Made by a program: the position numbers and the translations under genes. The notes beneath the pieces are model-generated. The model was given only the letters and a program-made list of their open reading frames with translations, was not told where the DNA came from and made no database searches. A stretch of DNA of 64,000 nucleotides from Cryptomeria japonica (lineage: Eukaryota; Streptophyta; Pinopsida; Cupressales; Cupressaceae): contig NC_081410.1 of assembly GCF_030272615.1 (NCBI RefSeq), positions 124,371,140 through 124,435,139 of the forward strand. Direction: 5' to 3'. The number at the start of each line of letters is the position of its first letter. The stretch's first letter is position 1. Below, piece after piece: positions 1-11,323 of this stretch.

Positions 1-1591
1 TCTCAGCAGCTTTTTGCACTATGGATGCTTATGGAGGATTGAGATTTAATACTAAGCTTCAAATATGAAATGAAAAGCTAAATACTATGCTAGAGTAGAT
101 AGTGATGCTATGAAAAAGCTCTATGCTAATGCCAGTATAACAACAATACTCTAAAATGCTTCCCTTTTTGCTTGAGGAGAAGGGTTCTATTTATAGAAGA
201 AATAGGGAAATGAAGGGTTAAGATTGAGAAATCTTAACAAGGGTTAGGATTGAAAGTTGGGGATCCATGTGCACAATTGGCACCAATAAAATGGTGACAA
301 GTTTCAACATAGGATTGGGTTGAGAGAAGAGGTTGGAGGCATTAAAGGCCTGAGAAGACCTCATGGTTATCTAGAAGGTAAGGGTCAAGTCTAAATTAAG
401 ATTACCCATTGGATTAAGAGTTAATCCAAGGATAAACCTTTGTGCAAATGTTTAAGAGATAATCATGGTCAAAGCATTAATGGCCTGATGAGACCTTTGG
501 GTTGGGTAGAGGTTGAGTCAAAACAAATGTTTTAACCATGTGGGAGGGTTGAATTAACCATTAATGGTTATTGGAGACTTTGGGGATTAAGTGGTTGAAG
601 GTTGGAAGCTTTCAAAGGTTATCCAAGACTTTGAGGGTTAATTTGTTGAACACACAAAGCATTAATTGCTTTTCAAAGACTTTGGAGTCTTTGAGAAGTG
701 ACTCCAATTTGCTTAGGAATGTGACAATATTTAGGGGATGGATTAGGCTAATTAGGAAGGGTTTAGAAGAATTTAGAAGGGGTTTAGGCATACAAGTGGA
801 TTTTGTAGGAAAATGCAAGTGGGAGAAATTTTGGTATTTTCAATTAAAATAAAATCATTTATTTCAATTAAATGGTGTAAGTTGAATTTGGATAAATATT
901 TAAATAAATATTAATTTATTTAAATGAGAAAAAGAAGATAAAGCATTTAAAATGCTTGAAGACTTTGAGGGAAACCATTAAAGGCTTGAAGACTTTAAGG
1001 AAAACCATTAAAGTCTTAAGAAGACTATAGAAGGAAGCCATCAAGTTTGAAGACTTTAAAGCCATCAAGTTTGACTACTTTAAGGGAAACCATTAAAGGT
1101 TTCAAGTGGGTGAGGATAAATAAGATTTTAAATAAATAATTTATTTAAAATAGTTGTGCAACTTGCTTTTGTAGGAAAATACAAGTGGGTGGAGGATAAA
1201 GGTGATTTAAATAAATTATTTATTTAAAATAATTGTGCAACTTGCATTTGTAGGAAAATGCAAGTGGGTGGAGGATAAAGGTGATTTAAATAAATGATTT
1301 ATTTATTTAAATGTGAGAGGTGGGATTTTGGGGGAATTTAAATAAATATTAATTTATTTAAATGTGAGAGAAGATTTAATTAAATAAATATGATTTATTT
1401 ATTTAATTAATGGTCTAAATTTGGTTAAGTGAATTAAATCAAATAAATTGAATAATTTATTTAATTAATAGGAGAATAGGGTTAAGATGAATTAATTAAA
1501 TATTAATTTAATTAATTATTAATTGATGGTTAAATAATCAAATAAATACTAAGTATTCATTTAATTAAGTGGACAGATTTATGTGACTACA
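1..1591 (-). repeat. 3' LTR of the Tat element (cut by window edge)
   Basis: Direct repeat of 14284-15874. It ends on the plus strand in ...GACTACA, the complement of an LTR starting TGTAGTC, directly beside the polypurine tract at 1592. It holds an AT-rich array of about three 79-bp units (about 1100-1320) with TTTAAATAAAT-type palindromes, and shorter repeats of a GAAGACTTT...CCATTAAAGG phrase at about 950-1100. Short open frames inside it occur identically in the other LTR and look non-coding. Confidence 0.95.
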
Positions 1592-1604
1592 TTTGCCCCT
1601 CTTT
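1592..1604 (-). other. Polypurine tract of the Tat element
   Basis: On the minus strand this reads AAAGAGGGGCAAA and abuts the TGTAG start of the 3' LTR. This is the expected place and composition for the plus-strand primer of reverse transcription, and it fixes the LTR boundary and the element's orientation. Confidence 0.9.
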
Positions 1605-4018
1605 GAGACGGTGCGGTTTATCGCGTCGTTTCAAAGAAAGAAAAATAGGTGTGAAGAAATGCCCCATAAAATGTAAATTTAATGGGTGGTATGCCCCTCG
1701 AGAGATGGGCCAAATTTTGTTTTGAAAAATCGGGCGATCTCTCGAAAAAGAATGAAAAGTGGAGGGGAGGTAGAATAGAAGAAATTAGAACTAATGATGA
1801 AAGAATGGGAGAAAATGGAGTGAATATGAAGAAACAACAAGCCAGCGAGTACCCTGAGGTCATGCAAGAGATACATAGCAGATGTAGTGTGGGGTTTGGA
1901 TTGATGCTATACAATTGATCAAAATTGTTTGGACAATCTGGTGCAATCGGTTTAATTGCCCCAGTCAAGTCAAAGCGTGACAGTTGATGTCAGTTGGTCG
2001 CTTGGACATGATAAAGTCTGAGTAAGTGAATCAAAGTGACCTGATGTGACTTAGACAATTGATGTAATTGCCCGATGAAGTCAAGGTATATGAAGCAAAA
2101 TACTCGTTGAGACGTAGACAATTGATGTAATTGTCCGTTGGATTGTGTTTGATTGGCTAATCAATTGATAGTATGTGCGTGTGATGGATGGTTGTGGGGA
2201 ATCATGGCAGCCCCGTTGAGACTAGGTCATTATGATAAATGCCTGATGTAGTCTAGGATTACCATAATCGATTACCTGTTGAGACCCGAAGATACTTGAT
2301 CAGAGTATCTGTTGATAGTCTAGGTGTGTGGGAGTCGATGTATCTGTGTAGACAGAGCAACTTGCTTGATTGTGTGGATGAATGAGGATGGGAAACACAA
2401 TCCCTCCTATTAGAGATGGATGGTGATGAACGTGGCTTGATTGGGTTGATGGGAAACGATGAAGGATATGTGATGCTGATTATCGAGATGGGGGGAGTGG
2501 GGGGGTTCAATGTTAAATAGAAGAAATGGAGGACCTATTACATTCCTATGGAAGAAGAGGAAAATAGAGTATCCATTGTCATTACTATGTATGAATGATA
2601 TGCAGCTATTTATGAATGTATGGATGGATGGAATGCAACGAAATGCAATATATACAGATGAGATGAAATGACGATCCATGGTGCTTTATTTTTCATCATT
2701 GAGCTTTAAAATGTTGTAAGAAAATACAAGCAACTTGACATAAAGATTCAAGATGACCAGAGTATTTCTTACATGGATTTTGATATAGCAAGTTAATACA
2801 AGCAACTTGATATAATGGATCAAGTTGACCTGAGTATTGCTTGCGGGACAGACAAGGATTATCTCCGTTCATGCATGACTTGGATCGTCCTCCTTGATCT
2901 TAGGCTGATCAGATCCTGAGACAAGTGCATACCGTACTAAGAAATAAAACCTTTATCCAATTTGGAGGAAGAGGAACCAAAGGATGAGCATTGTACCTGC
3001 AACCAAATAGCATATTTACATAAAGAATAAAGAATAAGGATCCTTGGTAATGGTTCATGCTCATATGGTCGAGGTATACGCTGTAGTCAGCAAGCCGTAG
3101 TGATCTATGATTGCATTTGGCATAAGATCACGTAGCCTAGTGAACTTCCCACGTAGACACCATTAGTACATGCCCCAGAACTTCATCGGAAATAATGCGC
3201 AAATGATACAAAACAATGCTGAAAGATCCCGATACAGATAAACAAATGAATTACTCACGAATCAACCAAGCATTTGATAGCTTAACATAATTTTCTTGTC
3301 AAAGAAAACGTCACTTTTGTCTTTGTTTTGGTAAGGAAGGATGCATCCTTGTTTTTAAAGACAGTTTCTGATTTGTTGGATGTGGATTGTGTGGTCGATT
3401 GATAAATGGTCATTGTGTGAGTACTGTGTTAATGTTGGTTTTGCATCTGCTTGAATGAATATGTACAAGGTGTTGTCATGTTTTTGGGTGATTTTCGATG
3501 GTTTTTCAATGTTTTTTGGATTTTGTGAATCATTTTTGAATGTTTTTGATATTTTCGAGAGTCATTTTTGAATGTTTTTGATATTTTCTGATGATTGCCT
3601 AAATGAAGAGCGTAATTACACATAAGACAATGTAGAATCCACTTCCATCACGAGGGTAAGGGTATTGCCCCCAGTTTGTAGACCTGACTATGAAAAGGTG
3701 GGATGCTAGACGCGTGGAGTACTTTCTTAATTGCAGATCAAATAACAAGCCATAGTTTGGATGGATGGATGTGTGTGTGCATGAATGTGATCGCAACGAG
3801 CCTAAAAGATACTGGAGCCATTGCCTTTACGAGTGGCGCCTGTTTGCCAGGTTTTCACCATCGCACTTACCCAAGGTGCCACCGGAGTGGTTGTTCACCG
3901 TTTGGATGCATGATTTTTTTCTTTACTTTTGTGAATGTTTTTGTATTTTCTTCAGGACATTTTCTGAATGTTTTTTGGTATTTTCTGATAGGCAGGGGAG
4001 CCTGATGCTCTATACAGC
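1605..4018 (-). other. 3' non-coding region of the Tat element
   Basis: About 2.4 kb between the polyprotein stop and the polypurine tract, with no convincing gene. It holds degenerate tandem repeats at about 1930-2330 built round GACAATTGATGTAATTG, spaced about 60-75 bp. Another repeated phrase, GAATGTTTTTGATATTTTC, occurs around 3500-3600 and again around 3930-3990. Long 3' regions with tandem repeats are common in Tat elements. No env-like frame is visible. Confidence 0.7.
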
Positions 4019-7000
4019 TTATGTGTAAAACCGTTTGAGGTGCATGCTGTTGATTGGATCTGCGAGCGGTTCTCCGTCTGATGTAGCCAACTGATATGCC
4101 CCGGACCCAAATACAGCAGTGACAACATATGGGCCGAGCCAATTTGATTCAAACTTGCCTTGATGTTCTCTGTTTGGTTGGTTGCGAGGATTTTCGCGAA
4201 GAACAAGATCACCTACCTCAAATGTACGAGATCTAACTCGGTGATTGTAGCTTCTACTCATGCGCTGCTGATAGGCTTTGAGGTGATTGTATGCAGCTTG
4301 TCGCTTCTCATCAAGTAATTCTAAGTCTTGAAGACGGGATACTCTGTATGCTTCATCATCGATGAGATTGTGCAATGAAACTCGTAAGGATGGTATCTCG
4401 ACCTCAATAGGTAAGATAGCTTCAGCACCATAGACCAATGAATAAGGAGTTGCACCTGTAGGGGTCCGAATGCTAGTTCGATATGCCCATAGCGCTGGAT
4501 TCAATTGAACATGCCAATCACGACCGGCATCATTGACTGTCTTCTTGAGGATCCTTAATATGTTTTTATTGGATGCTTCGGCCTGACCATTGCCTTGTGG
4601 GTAATAGGGAGTGGAAAAGCGGTGTTGGATATGAAATTTCTCACAAAGTTCACGGACATCCTGATTTTTGAAAGGAAGACCGTTATCTGTGACAATGGAC
4701 ATGGGCACACCATACCGGCAGATGATGTAGTTGAGGATGAATGAGGCGATCTGCTTGCCGGTGACTTGGGTAAGTGGAACAGCTTCGATCCACTTGGTGA
4801 AATATTCGGTGGCGGTAATAATGAATTTATGGCCGTTGGATGAAGATGGATGAATCTTACCCACAAGGTCAAGGCCCCATTGACAAAAAGGCCATGGTGT
4901 TGTGATTGGTTGTAGTTCCTGTGCTGGTGCATGTATCAGGTCGCCATGAACTTGACATTTCTTGCATTTCCTGACAAAGTAGTAGGAATCCTTTTCCATA
5001 GATGGCCAATAGTATCCAGCTCGCATGAGTTTCTTGGCTAGTGACGGACCACTTGAGTGAGTCCCGCAAATTCCTTCATGTACCTCTTCCAAAGCCTTTG
5101 TTATCTCATCTTGTTCCAGACATCGAAGGAGAGTACCATCAAGACTACGTCGGTATAGGGTTTCAGCAATAATGGTATATCGAGCAGTTTGGCGAATGAA
5201 GGTTTTACGTTGATTATTTGATTGGTTGGGAGGAAGGGTGTGATCACGGAGATAAGTGTAGAACTCACCATACCATGGGGATTCAGAACCGACAAGGCGA
5301 CATATCATTTCGGATTCGGGGATATCATAAGCCGGGATCCAAAGTTGTTCTACCAAGAACTCGTAGCGTGTTGAATTATGTGGAAGATCTAGTAGAGATG
5401 CGATGGTAGCAGAGGCGTCAGCAGCTCGATTCTGATCTCTTGGTATCTGCTCAAAAGTGATAGTAGTAAATGATGTCTTTAGAGTGTCCACCATTTGCTT
5501 ATATGGCATGAGTTTATCATCTTTGGTCTGATATTCATCAGTTGCTTGTCGAATGACCAGTTGGGAGTCGCCATATACTTGCAGTTCTTTTAATTTCCAT
5601 TGTATGGCTAATCTGAGTCCTGTGATCAAAGCCTCATACTCTGCTATGTTGTTTGTGCATGGAAATGTGAGCCTGTAAGACTTTGGGATGCTATCACCTT
5701 GAGGTGTGATAAACAGAATGCCTGCCCCCGAGCCGTGCCTAGTGTATGAACCATCAAAATATAGTTTCCATGGTTGTGCTTCTGTGATCATGAATATCTC
5801 TTCATCTGGAAAATTTGAAATGAGAGGATGATCGCCTATGAGTGGTGCATCGGCCAATTGATCTGCAATGACCTGACCTTTGATAGCTTTACGGTCCACA
5901 TACTCGATGTCGAATTCACTTAGAATCATTACCCATTTAGCTAAGCGACCTGTCAATGCTGCTTTGTTAAGTAAATACTTGAGTGGATCAATCTTTGCAA
6001 TGAGTTGTACCTTGTGTGTTAACAGATAGTGCCGCAATTTAATGGCTGCCAGGATTACTGCTAGGCAAGCTCGCTCAATAGGTGTGTAATTGAGTTCATA
6101 GCCCACAAGTGTGCGAGAGATGTAGTAAATAGCACACTCTTTTCCTTCTGCATTATGTTGTGCCAGTAGTACACCCAATGCTGTACTTGTTGCTGAGATA
6201 TAGAGCAATAATGGTCTACTTGGATCTGGTGGCATCAGCAATGGTGGATTCATGAGATAGTCTTTAAGCGCCTGAAATGCTTGCTGGCATCTGTCATCCC
6301 ACTGAAAGCGGATGTTCTTGTGTAGCAGGTGTGTGAATGGGTGACACTTATCAGCCAATTGTGCAATGAATCTGCGGATAGATTGAAGCCGTCCTTGTAG
6401 TGTTCTTAGCTGACTGATATTCTTTGGAGGTGGCATGTCCATGATTGCTTTAACCTTTGCTGGATCGACCTCAATGCCTTTGCTTGAGACAATGTATCCT
6501 AGAAGCTTCCCGGAGGTCACTCCGAAGACACATTTCTTTGGGTTGAGTCGAACATGGTATTGTTCCAGTCTATCAAAGATTTTATCTAAGATGTGAAGAT
6601 GTCCTTCTCTAGTAAGTGATTTTGCTAGTAAATCATCCACATAATCTTCCATTATAGTATGCATCATGTCATGGAAGATGGTGGTCATTGCTCTTTGATA
6701 GGTCGCTCCTGCATTCTTTAGACCAAAAGGCATTACATTCCAGCAGTATGTGCCCCATGGACATGTGAAGGCTGTCTTATGTTGGTCCTCTGGTGCGATC
6801 TTTATTTGATTGTATCCCGAAAAGCCATCCATGAGTGAAAGCATGGCATGTCCTGCTGTCAAATCTACTATGATGTCGATATTTGGTAGAGGGAAGTCAT
6901 CCTTAGGACATGCCTTATTCAGATCTCTGAAGTCTGTACAAATGCGGATGCCCCCTTTTGGTTTGCCAACTGGTACAATGTTGGAGATCCATTCTGCATA

Positions 7001-10000
7001 ATCAATTGGTCTAATGAAACCAACATCCAGGAGTTTCTTGAGTTCTGTTTTGACTAGCACGGCAATCTGAGGATGCATCTTACGAAGCTTCTGCTTGACA
7101 GGTTTGGCTCCTTTTGCTACTGTGAGATGATGCATGACTAAATCAGGATCAAGCCCAGGCATGTCTGCATATGACCATGCAAAGTTGATCTGACGCTGCT
7201 GGAAGAACTCTATAAATGTAGGTTGTTCCTCTGGAGTGAGAAGAGATGCCAGATGTATAATATGAGGGTTTTCAGGAGTCCCCACATTGTATTCTTTGGT
7301 CTCCTCAATGAGGATCGTTGATCGTTCCTGTTGTGTACTAGCAGGGAGGATGTCAAACCCTTCATCCTCAGGCGCCTCAGAGAGGTTTTCACCATTGGAT
7401 ACGCTCTTTCTTTTTACTTTTGTCGGATCAAATAGTGCCACAGTGTGGTTTTCACTGGAAGATCCATGTTTTATTGTTATATTTTTGCAGCTGAAGGATT
7501 TGGCATCCGCCTCGAAGTATGCTGCGCTATTAAGTTCAATGGCGAATCCAGCTTTGTGATCCCCGCTTGGTAGATTATCCCTTAATTCCAAAAAGTCAAT
7601 GATAGCCTCATCGTTCTGGAAGAGGTCAAGACATGGGGGATTTGGTTGGTTCCATTCAATGAGTTCAGGGTGGATAATGGGCATTACTTCATCGATTAAG
7701 TTAAGTGCAGGAGATGTATCAGTGAGGGTTAAGACAGTGTGGTGAAGGTCGTTGATGGTACTCTCCCTGTCAGAATCAGGCGTAGGATGAGATGTAGGGT
7801 CTGTGGAAGATGTTTCCAGCTCAGGTACCCAAGTGGTCTTTATCTGTGCTTCTCCGTAAACAGGAATGTCTTTGCGTGGCGGAGGTGGTGACGTGTCTTC
7901 CTCATCTGAAGTGTTAAGCTGTACAGAATCAAATTCCCACTCATGTGAGTCAGTCTCTGAATCACTTTCCAGCATTCGATTGCTATACCATACTGGGATG
8001 TCGCTGGAGTTGAATACTGCAGGTGTGATTGGTTTATGTACCTTTGAGGTGATCGGTGCTGCAGGAACTGTGATGGGGTTTAAAGGTTTTGTCACTGGAA
8101 GTATCGACAGTGTTGATTTAGTGGCTTCTATTGGAATGGCTGGTGCCATAGATGCTGCTACGGGTTCTAATATAGTTGCTGCTATGAATGGTTTTATTGA
8201 TGTGATGACTGCTGTGGATGGGATTACTAGTTCGATTGGTGGGATTTTTGGCACTGATGACGGTTGCGGTGGGTTTGTGAGTCTCGATGGGGCAGTGACG
8301 ATATTGCTTGATGGTGCTTTGATTATGAAAGGTGTCCTCTTTACAGTAGGTGGGCAAAATGGTTTGCTAGGTTTTCCTTTAAATCTGAGTTTAGGAAGGA
8401 TCTCTTTTTCAAAGCCTAGGCCTGTATTACCTTTGGGCTTGAATTCTGGTAGCAGCGGTTCGTGTCGTCCTTGTTTGCAGTATCCCAAAGCACTCTGACC
8501 ATCATATCCCATTCTTTGCATAATGAGGAGGCCTTTGCCATATTGTTCCGTAGGAAGTGTAACTTGCGGTTTGTCAGTGGTGATGGGATCTTTATAGATC
8601 CAGTCCGCCAGGTCCTCATCTTGTGTTTCTTCCTCTTGACTCTTTCCAAGGATGAAAGGCGTTAAGGCACATGCTGGCGTGATTAGTGGTTGCTGGAGCA
8701 ACTGCTGTGGTTTACCATGTGTTCTAGGAGAAGTGGGCATTTGTCCCACACAAAAGAGCTGACTCAAGTTGTATTCTCCAGGACCTTCCTCTACGACTTT
8801 CATTTTAAGCTTTTCTTGCTTGGGCATAGGGGTGTTCGAATTGGCAAGAGAGGCAGGATTTACATATGATGTGGAGGAAATGGCTTCCCTATTATTAGGA
8901 ACAGTAATCTCTGGTTGATGGCTGATATTATGGCAAAATGCAAAGGGATTTGCATCGCCCAGGATTGTGATCTCTACACCGTTATGTGGGAACTTGATAC
9001 ATTGATGGTAGGTAGATGGAACAGCTTGCATGGCATGTATCCAAGGTCTCCCTAATAATAGATTATATGGCAGAGGAAGGTCCAGAACCTGACAAATGAT
9101 ATGCTTTACCACAGGGCCCACTCGGATTGGTAGTACCACAGCTCCTTTGGATGAACGCTCTGCATCATCATAGGCTTTGATGGTGATCTTCTTACGAGGA
9201 TCCACTGATTCTATTGCATATCCCAATGCTGTGACCAACTGTAGTGTACAAATGTTTAGGCCTGCTCCATTATCTATCAAGACTCGCTTGATCCTGTGTT
9301 GGTTGACAAAGCCTTCAATGTGTAGCGAAGCATTATGAGGTTGTTGGAAAGAAGAGTTGTCACTTTCAGAAAAAGTGAGACAAGGTGATGACTTTAGATT
9401 TCCAACCATGGCTTGAAATTGGTCCGTGTTCAGGTTTGCAGGGACTGACGCTTCTTGGAGTGCTTGATCCAAGATTGTTTTATGAGATGGTGATAGGCGT
9501 AATAGCTCTAAAATGGAAATGAGCGCAGGCGTTTTATCTAATTGTTCCACAAGATTGTACTGCTTTGGGATGGAGGTGGTGCCTTGTGGAGCTGCCTTGA
9601 TGGTAACTTTGCCGCGACGCGTAACAACATTGCAATTTGAGGTGGGATTTTTGAAGGTTATGGTTGCAATTTGTTCACTGGCATCATACAGGTGATTGAC
9701 AGTGTAATTATACGCAGCTTGCGTATAATCAGTGGTATCAGGACCTTGTCTGGTCGTCGAAGGACCCCTTTGATCTTGCGATGGAAGTGGATTCTTGAAC
9801 ATCTGATGATCATTATTGGTTGTTTTTGGGTCATGCCCTTCAATTTCAATTTCTCCTCGGTCAATAAGATCCTGAATGAGATCTTTCAATCGGTGACAAT
9901 TACTTGTCTTGTGTCCTCTTCCTTGATGGAACTCACAATGTTCAGTATCCTTCCACCATGCTGGTTTGACTTGGGGCTCATAATTTGATAACTTAGGTAG

Positions 10001-11323
10001 AGTGATCAAATTCTGAGAAATAAGTTGTCGCATCACCATTTCAATGGGTTCCCCTAAGGGAGTGTATGTGCGTTTTTGTTTTTGTGGACTAGGTCTTGGT
10101 TCATCCTGAGATGTGATGCAACCTTGATTAGGAAGAACGTTTGTGTTATTTTGAGGTGGAGGATTTTGTCTTGCAAACCGAACCACAGGTTGTGCATTTT
10201 GGACAGTCCGAGCATCCACAACTCCATCGTTAACGATATTCTTATTCTTGTTCCAGAAGTTCGGTTTATCGCTATTGAAGCGCGGGCGAGGACCATCTTT
10301 GGGTTCATTAAAGATTTTGATGAGCCCTTTTTTGATGAGTGCCCTTTCACATTTTATACCTTTGGTGATCATATCGTTAAAAGAGTCTGTGTCTTTGACA
10401 TCCAGGTGAAATTCCATTTCTTCGTTTAAGTTGGAAATGAAAATTTCCACTAGTTCTCGTTCAGGTAACTGAAGAGAACGTTTGCTAGACATTTGGCGCC
10501 ATCGTTGCAGGAATACTGTGAATAATTCACCTGGTTTTTGTTTGGTGTTGCATAGATCAGCCATGGTGATGTCGCGTTCAATATTATAAGAGTAATGAGA
10601 TAGGAACTTCTGGATGAGTTCCTCAAATGTTCTAATGCCACCTGGAAGTCGGGAAAACCATGATGTGGTTGTTCCTCCCAAGCTTTGGGGAAAAAGGCGC
10701 ATTAGGTATGTGTCCTCATAAGCCACTTCAAGACAAGCGGAATGAAATTCTCGGACATGATCACGGGGATCCCCCTTTCCTCTATATTTTTCAAATTTGG
10801 GTGTTTCGAACCCGCGTGGAAAGGGTGGCATATAAAGATTCCTATCAAACGGATAGGGACAGATGTCGTTAAGTGAAAATTGATTGGTCTTAACACCACT
10901 ATGAAGTTGTTGGGCGAGATTCGCGACTTGTTGCCGCAACATCTCCATTTCATTTGGAGGAGGAGGTGGTGGGTTACCTCGAGGGATGTTATATCTGATG
11001 GGATCTCTACGCCTTTCCTCCTCATGGCGACTTTGTCTTTCTGATGCTTGTCTTAATTGGGCAAGATCAAAGTCTGAGGGGAGTTTGGCTCCTTCTTGAG
11101 CAAGTCTTAAGAAGTGAGCATCCGCATTGCTCCTGAGAATTTCATCAAATAATCTGTTAAAGTGAGGGTTATGCTGAACCCTTTCGATTGTTGAAGGAGT
11201 GGGACTACTTGGGTTTTCATCATTTACATTTCCTCCAAGTGCTTCTTGAAATTCATTGAGGTTGTCCTCTTCTTCCTCAATTTCTATTTCTCGTTGCCTT
11301 GATCGCGATCGGGTTTGAGCCAT
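4019..11323 (-). CDS. Gag-Pol polyprotein of a Tat-type Ty3/Gypsy element
   Basis: One uninterrupted frame of 2434 residues starting MAQTRSRSRQ. In order: Gag capsid region (about 150-330, with GKGDP); a zinc knuckle of CX2HX4HX4C type (463-476); an aspartic protease with LIDNGAG (about 683); a G-patch-like stretch (about 926-970); a Pro/Ser/Thr-rich spacer; reverse transcriptase with LSLMDGFSGY and YVDD (1561-1564); a first RNase H in which the usual first Asp is Ser (LYISATS, 1710); a second, archaeal-type RNase H (FDGS with Asp about 1857, AEYEAL, YGDSQL); and integrase with an HHCC zinc finger (about 2076-2122) and catalytic Asp/Asp/Glu at about 2151, 2213 and 2250. There is no chromodomain. 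Gag and Pol share one frame with no stop or frameshift between them, so the product is presumably processed by its own protease. The lack of stops fits the near-identical LTRs: this copy may still be competent. Confidence 0.95.
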   Translation of the reverse strand: MAQTRSRSRQREIEIEEEEDNLNEFQEALGGNVNDENPSSPTPSTIERVQHNPHFNRLFDEILRSNADAHFLRLAQEGAKLPSDFDLAQLRQASERQSRHEEERRRDPIRYNIPRGNPPPPPPNEMEMLRQQVANLAQQLHSGVKTNQFSLNDICPYPFDRNLYMPPFPRGFETPKFEKYRGKGDPRDHVREFHSACLEVAYEDTYLMRLFPQSLGGTTTSWFSRLPGGIRTFEELIQKFLSHYSYNIERDITMADLCNTKQKPGELFTVFLQRWRQMSSKRSLQLPERELVEIFISNLNEEMEFHLDVKDTDSFNDMITKGIKCERALIKKGLIKIFNEPKDGPRPRFNSDKPNFWNKNKNIVNDGVVDARTVQNAQPVVRFARQNPPPQNNTNVLPNQGCITSQDEPRPSPQKQKRTYTPLGEPIEMVMRQLISQNLITLPKLSNYEPQVKPAWWKDTEHCEFHQGRGHKTSNCHRLKDLIQDLIDRGEIEIEGHDPKTTNNDHQMFKNPLPSQDQRGPSTTRQGPDTTDYTQAAYNYTVNHLYDASEQIATITFKNPTSNCNVVTRRGKVTIKAAPQGTTSIPKQYNLVEQLDKTPALISILELLRLSPSHKTILDQALQEASVPANLNTDQFQAMVGNLKSSPCLTFSESDNSSFQQPHNASLHIEGFVNQHRIKRVLIDNGAGLNICTLQLVTALGYAIESVDPRKKITIKAYDDAERSSKGAVVLPIRVGPVVKHIICQVLDLPLPYNLLLGRPWIHAMQAVPSTYHQCIKFPHNGVEITILGDANPFAFCHNISHQPEITVPNNREAISSTSYVNPASLANSNTPMPKQEKLKMKVVEEGPGEYNLSQLFCVGQMPTSPRTHGKPQQLLQQPLITPACALTPFILGKSQEEETQDEDLADWIYKDPITTDKPQVTLPTEQYGKGLLIMQRMGYDGQSALGYCKQGRHEPLLPEFKPKGNTGLGFEKEILPKLRFKGKPSKPFCPPTVKRTPFIIKAPSSNIVTAPSRLTNPPQPSSVPKIPPIELVIPSTAVITSIKPFIAATILEPVAASMAPAIPIEATKSTLSILPVTKPLNPITVPAAPITSKVHKPITPAVFNSSDIPVWYSNRMLESDSETDSHEWEFDSVQLNTSDEEDTSPPPPRKDIPVYGEAQIKTTWVPELETSSTDPTSHPTPDSDRESTINDLHHTVLTLTDTSPALNLIDEVMPIIHPELIEWNQPNPPCLDLFQNDEAIIDFLELRDNLPSGDHKAGFAIELNSAAYFEADAKSFSCKNITIKHGSSSENHTVALFDPTKVKRKSVSNGENLSEAPEDEGFDILPASTQQERSTILIEETKEYNVGTPENPHIIHLASLLTPEEQPTFIEFFQQRQINFAWSYADMPGLDPDLVMHHLTVAKGAKPVKQKLRKMHPQIAVLVKTELKKLLDVGFIRPIDYAEWISNIVPVGKPKGGIRICTDFRDLNKACPKDDFPLPNIDIIVDLTAGHAMLSLMDGFSGYNQIKIAPEDQHKTAFTCPWGTYCWNVMPFGLKNAGATYQRAMTTIFHDMMHTIMEDYVDDLLAKSLTREGHLHILDKIFDRLEQYHVRLNPKKCVFGVTSGKLLGYIVSSKGIEVDPAKVKAIMDMPPPKNISQLRTLQGRLQSIRRFIAQLADKCHPFTHLLHKNIRFQWDDRCQQAFQALKDYLMNPPLLMPPDPSRPLLLYISATSTALGVLLAQHNAEGKECAIYYISRTLVGYELNYTPIERACLAVILAAIKLRHYLLTHKVQLIAKIDPLKYLLNKAALTGRLAKWVMILSEFDIEYVDRKAIKGQVIADQLADAPLIGDHPLISNFPDEEIFMITEAQPWKLYFDGSYTRHGSGAGILFITPQGDSIPKSYRLTFPCTNNIAEYEALITGLRLAIQWKLKELQVYGDSQLVIRQATDEYQTKDDKLMPYKQMVDTLKTSFTTITFEQIPRDQNRAADASATIASLLDLPHNSTRYEFLVEQLWIPAYDIPESEMICRLVGSESPWYGEFYTYLRDHTLPPNQSNNQRKTFIRQTARYTIIAETLYRRSLDGTLLRCLEQDEITKALEEVHEGICGTHSSGPSLAKKLMRAGYYWPSMEKDSYYFVRKCKKCQVHGDLIHAPAQELQPITTPWPFCQWGLDLVGKIHPSSSNGHKFIITATEYFTKWIEAVPLTQVTGKQIASFILNYIICRYGVPMSIVTDNGLPFKNQDVRELCEKFHIQHRFSTPYYPQGNGQAEASNKNILRILKKTVNDAGRDWHVQLNPALWAYRTSIRTPTGATPYSLVYGAEAILPIEVEIPSLRVSLHNLIDDEAYRVSRLQDLELLDEKRQAAYNHLKAYQQRMSRSYNHRVRSRTFEVGDLVLRENPRNQPNREHQGKFESNWLGPYVVTAVFGSGAYQLATSDGEPLADPINSMHLKRFYT

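Noticed and set aside
571-852. 93-codon frame, identical at 14854-15135
   Set aside because: Lies in the LTR on the strand opposite to the element; identity only reflects LTR identity.
7866-8498. 210-codon plus-strand frame
   Set aside because: Antisense to the Pro/Ser/Thr-rich spacer of the Tat polyprotein; composition bias explains it.
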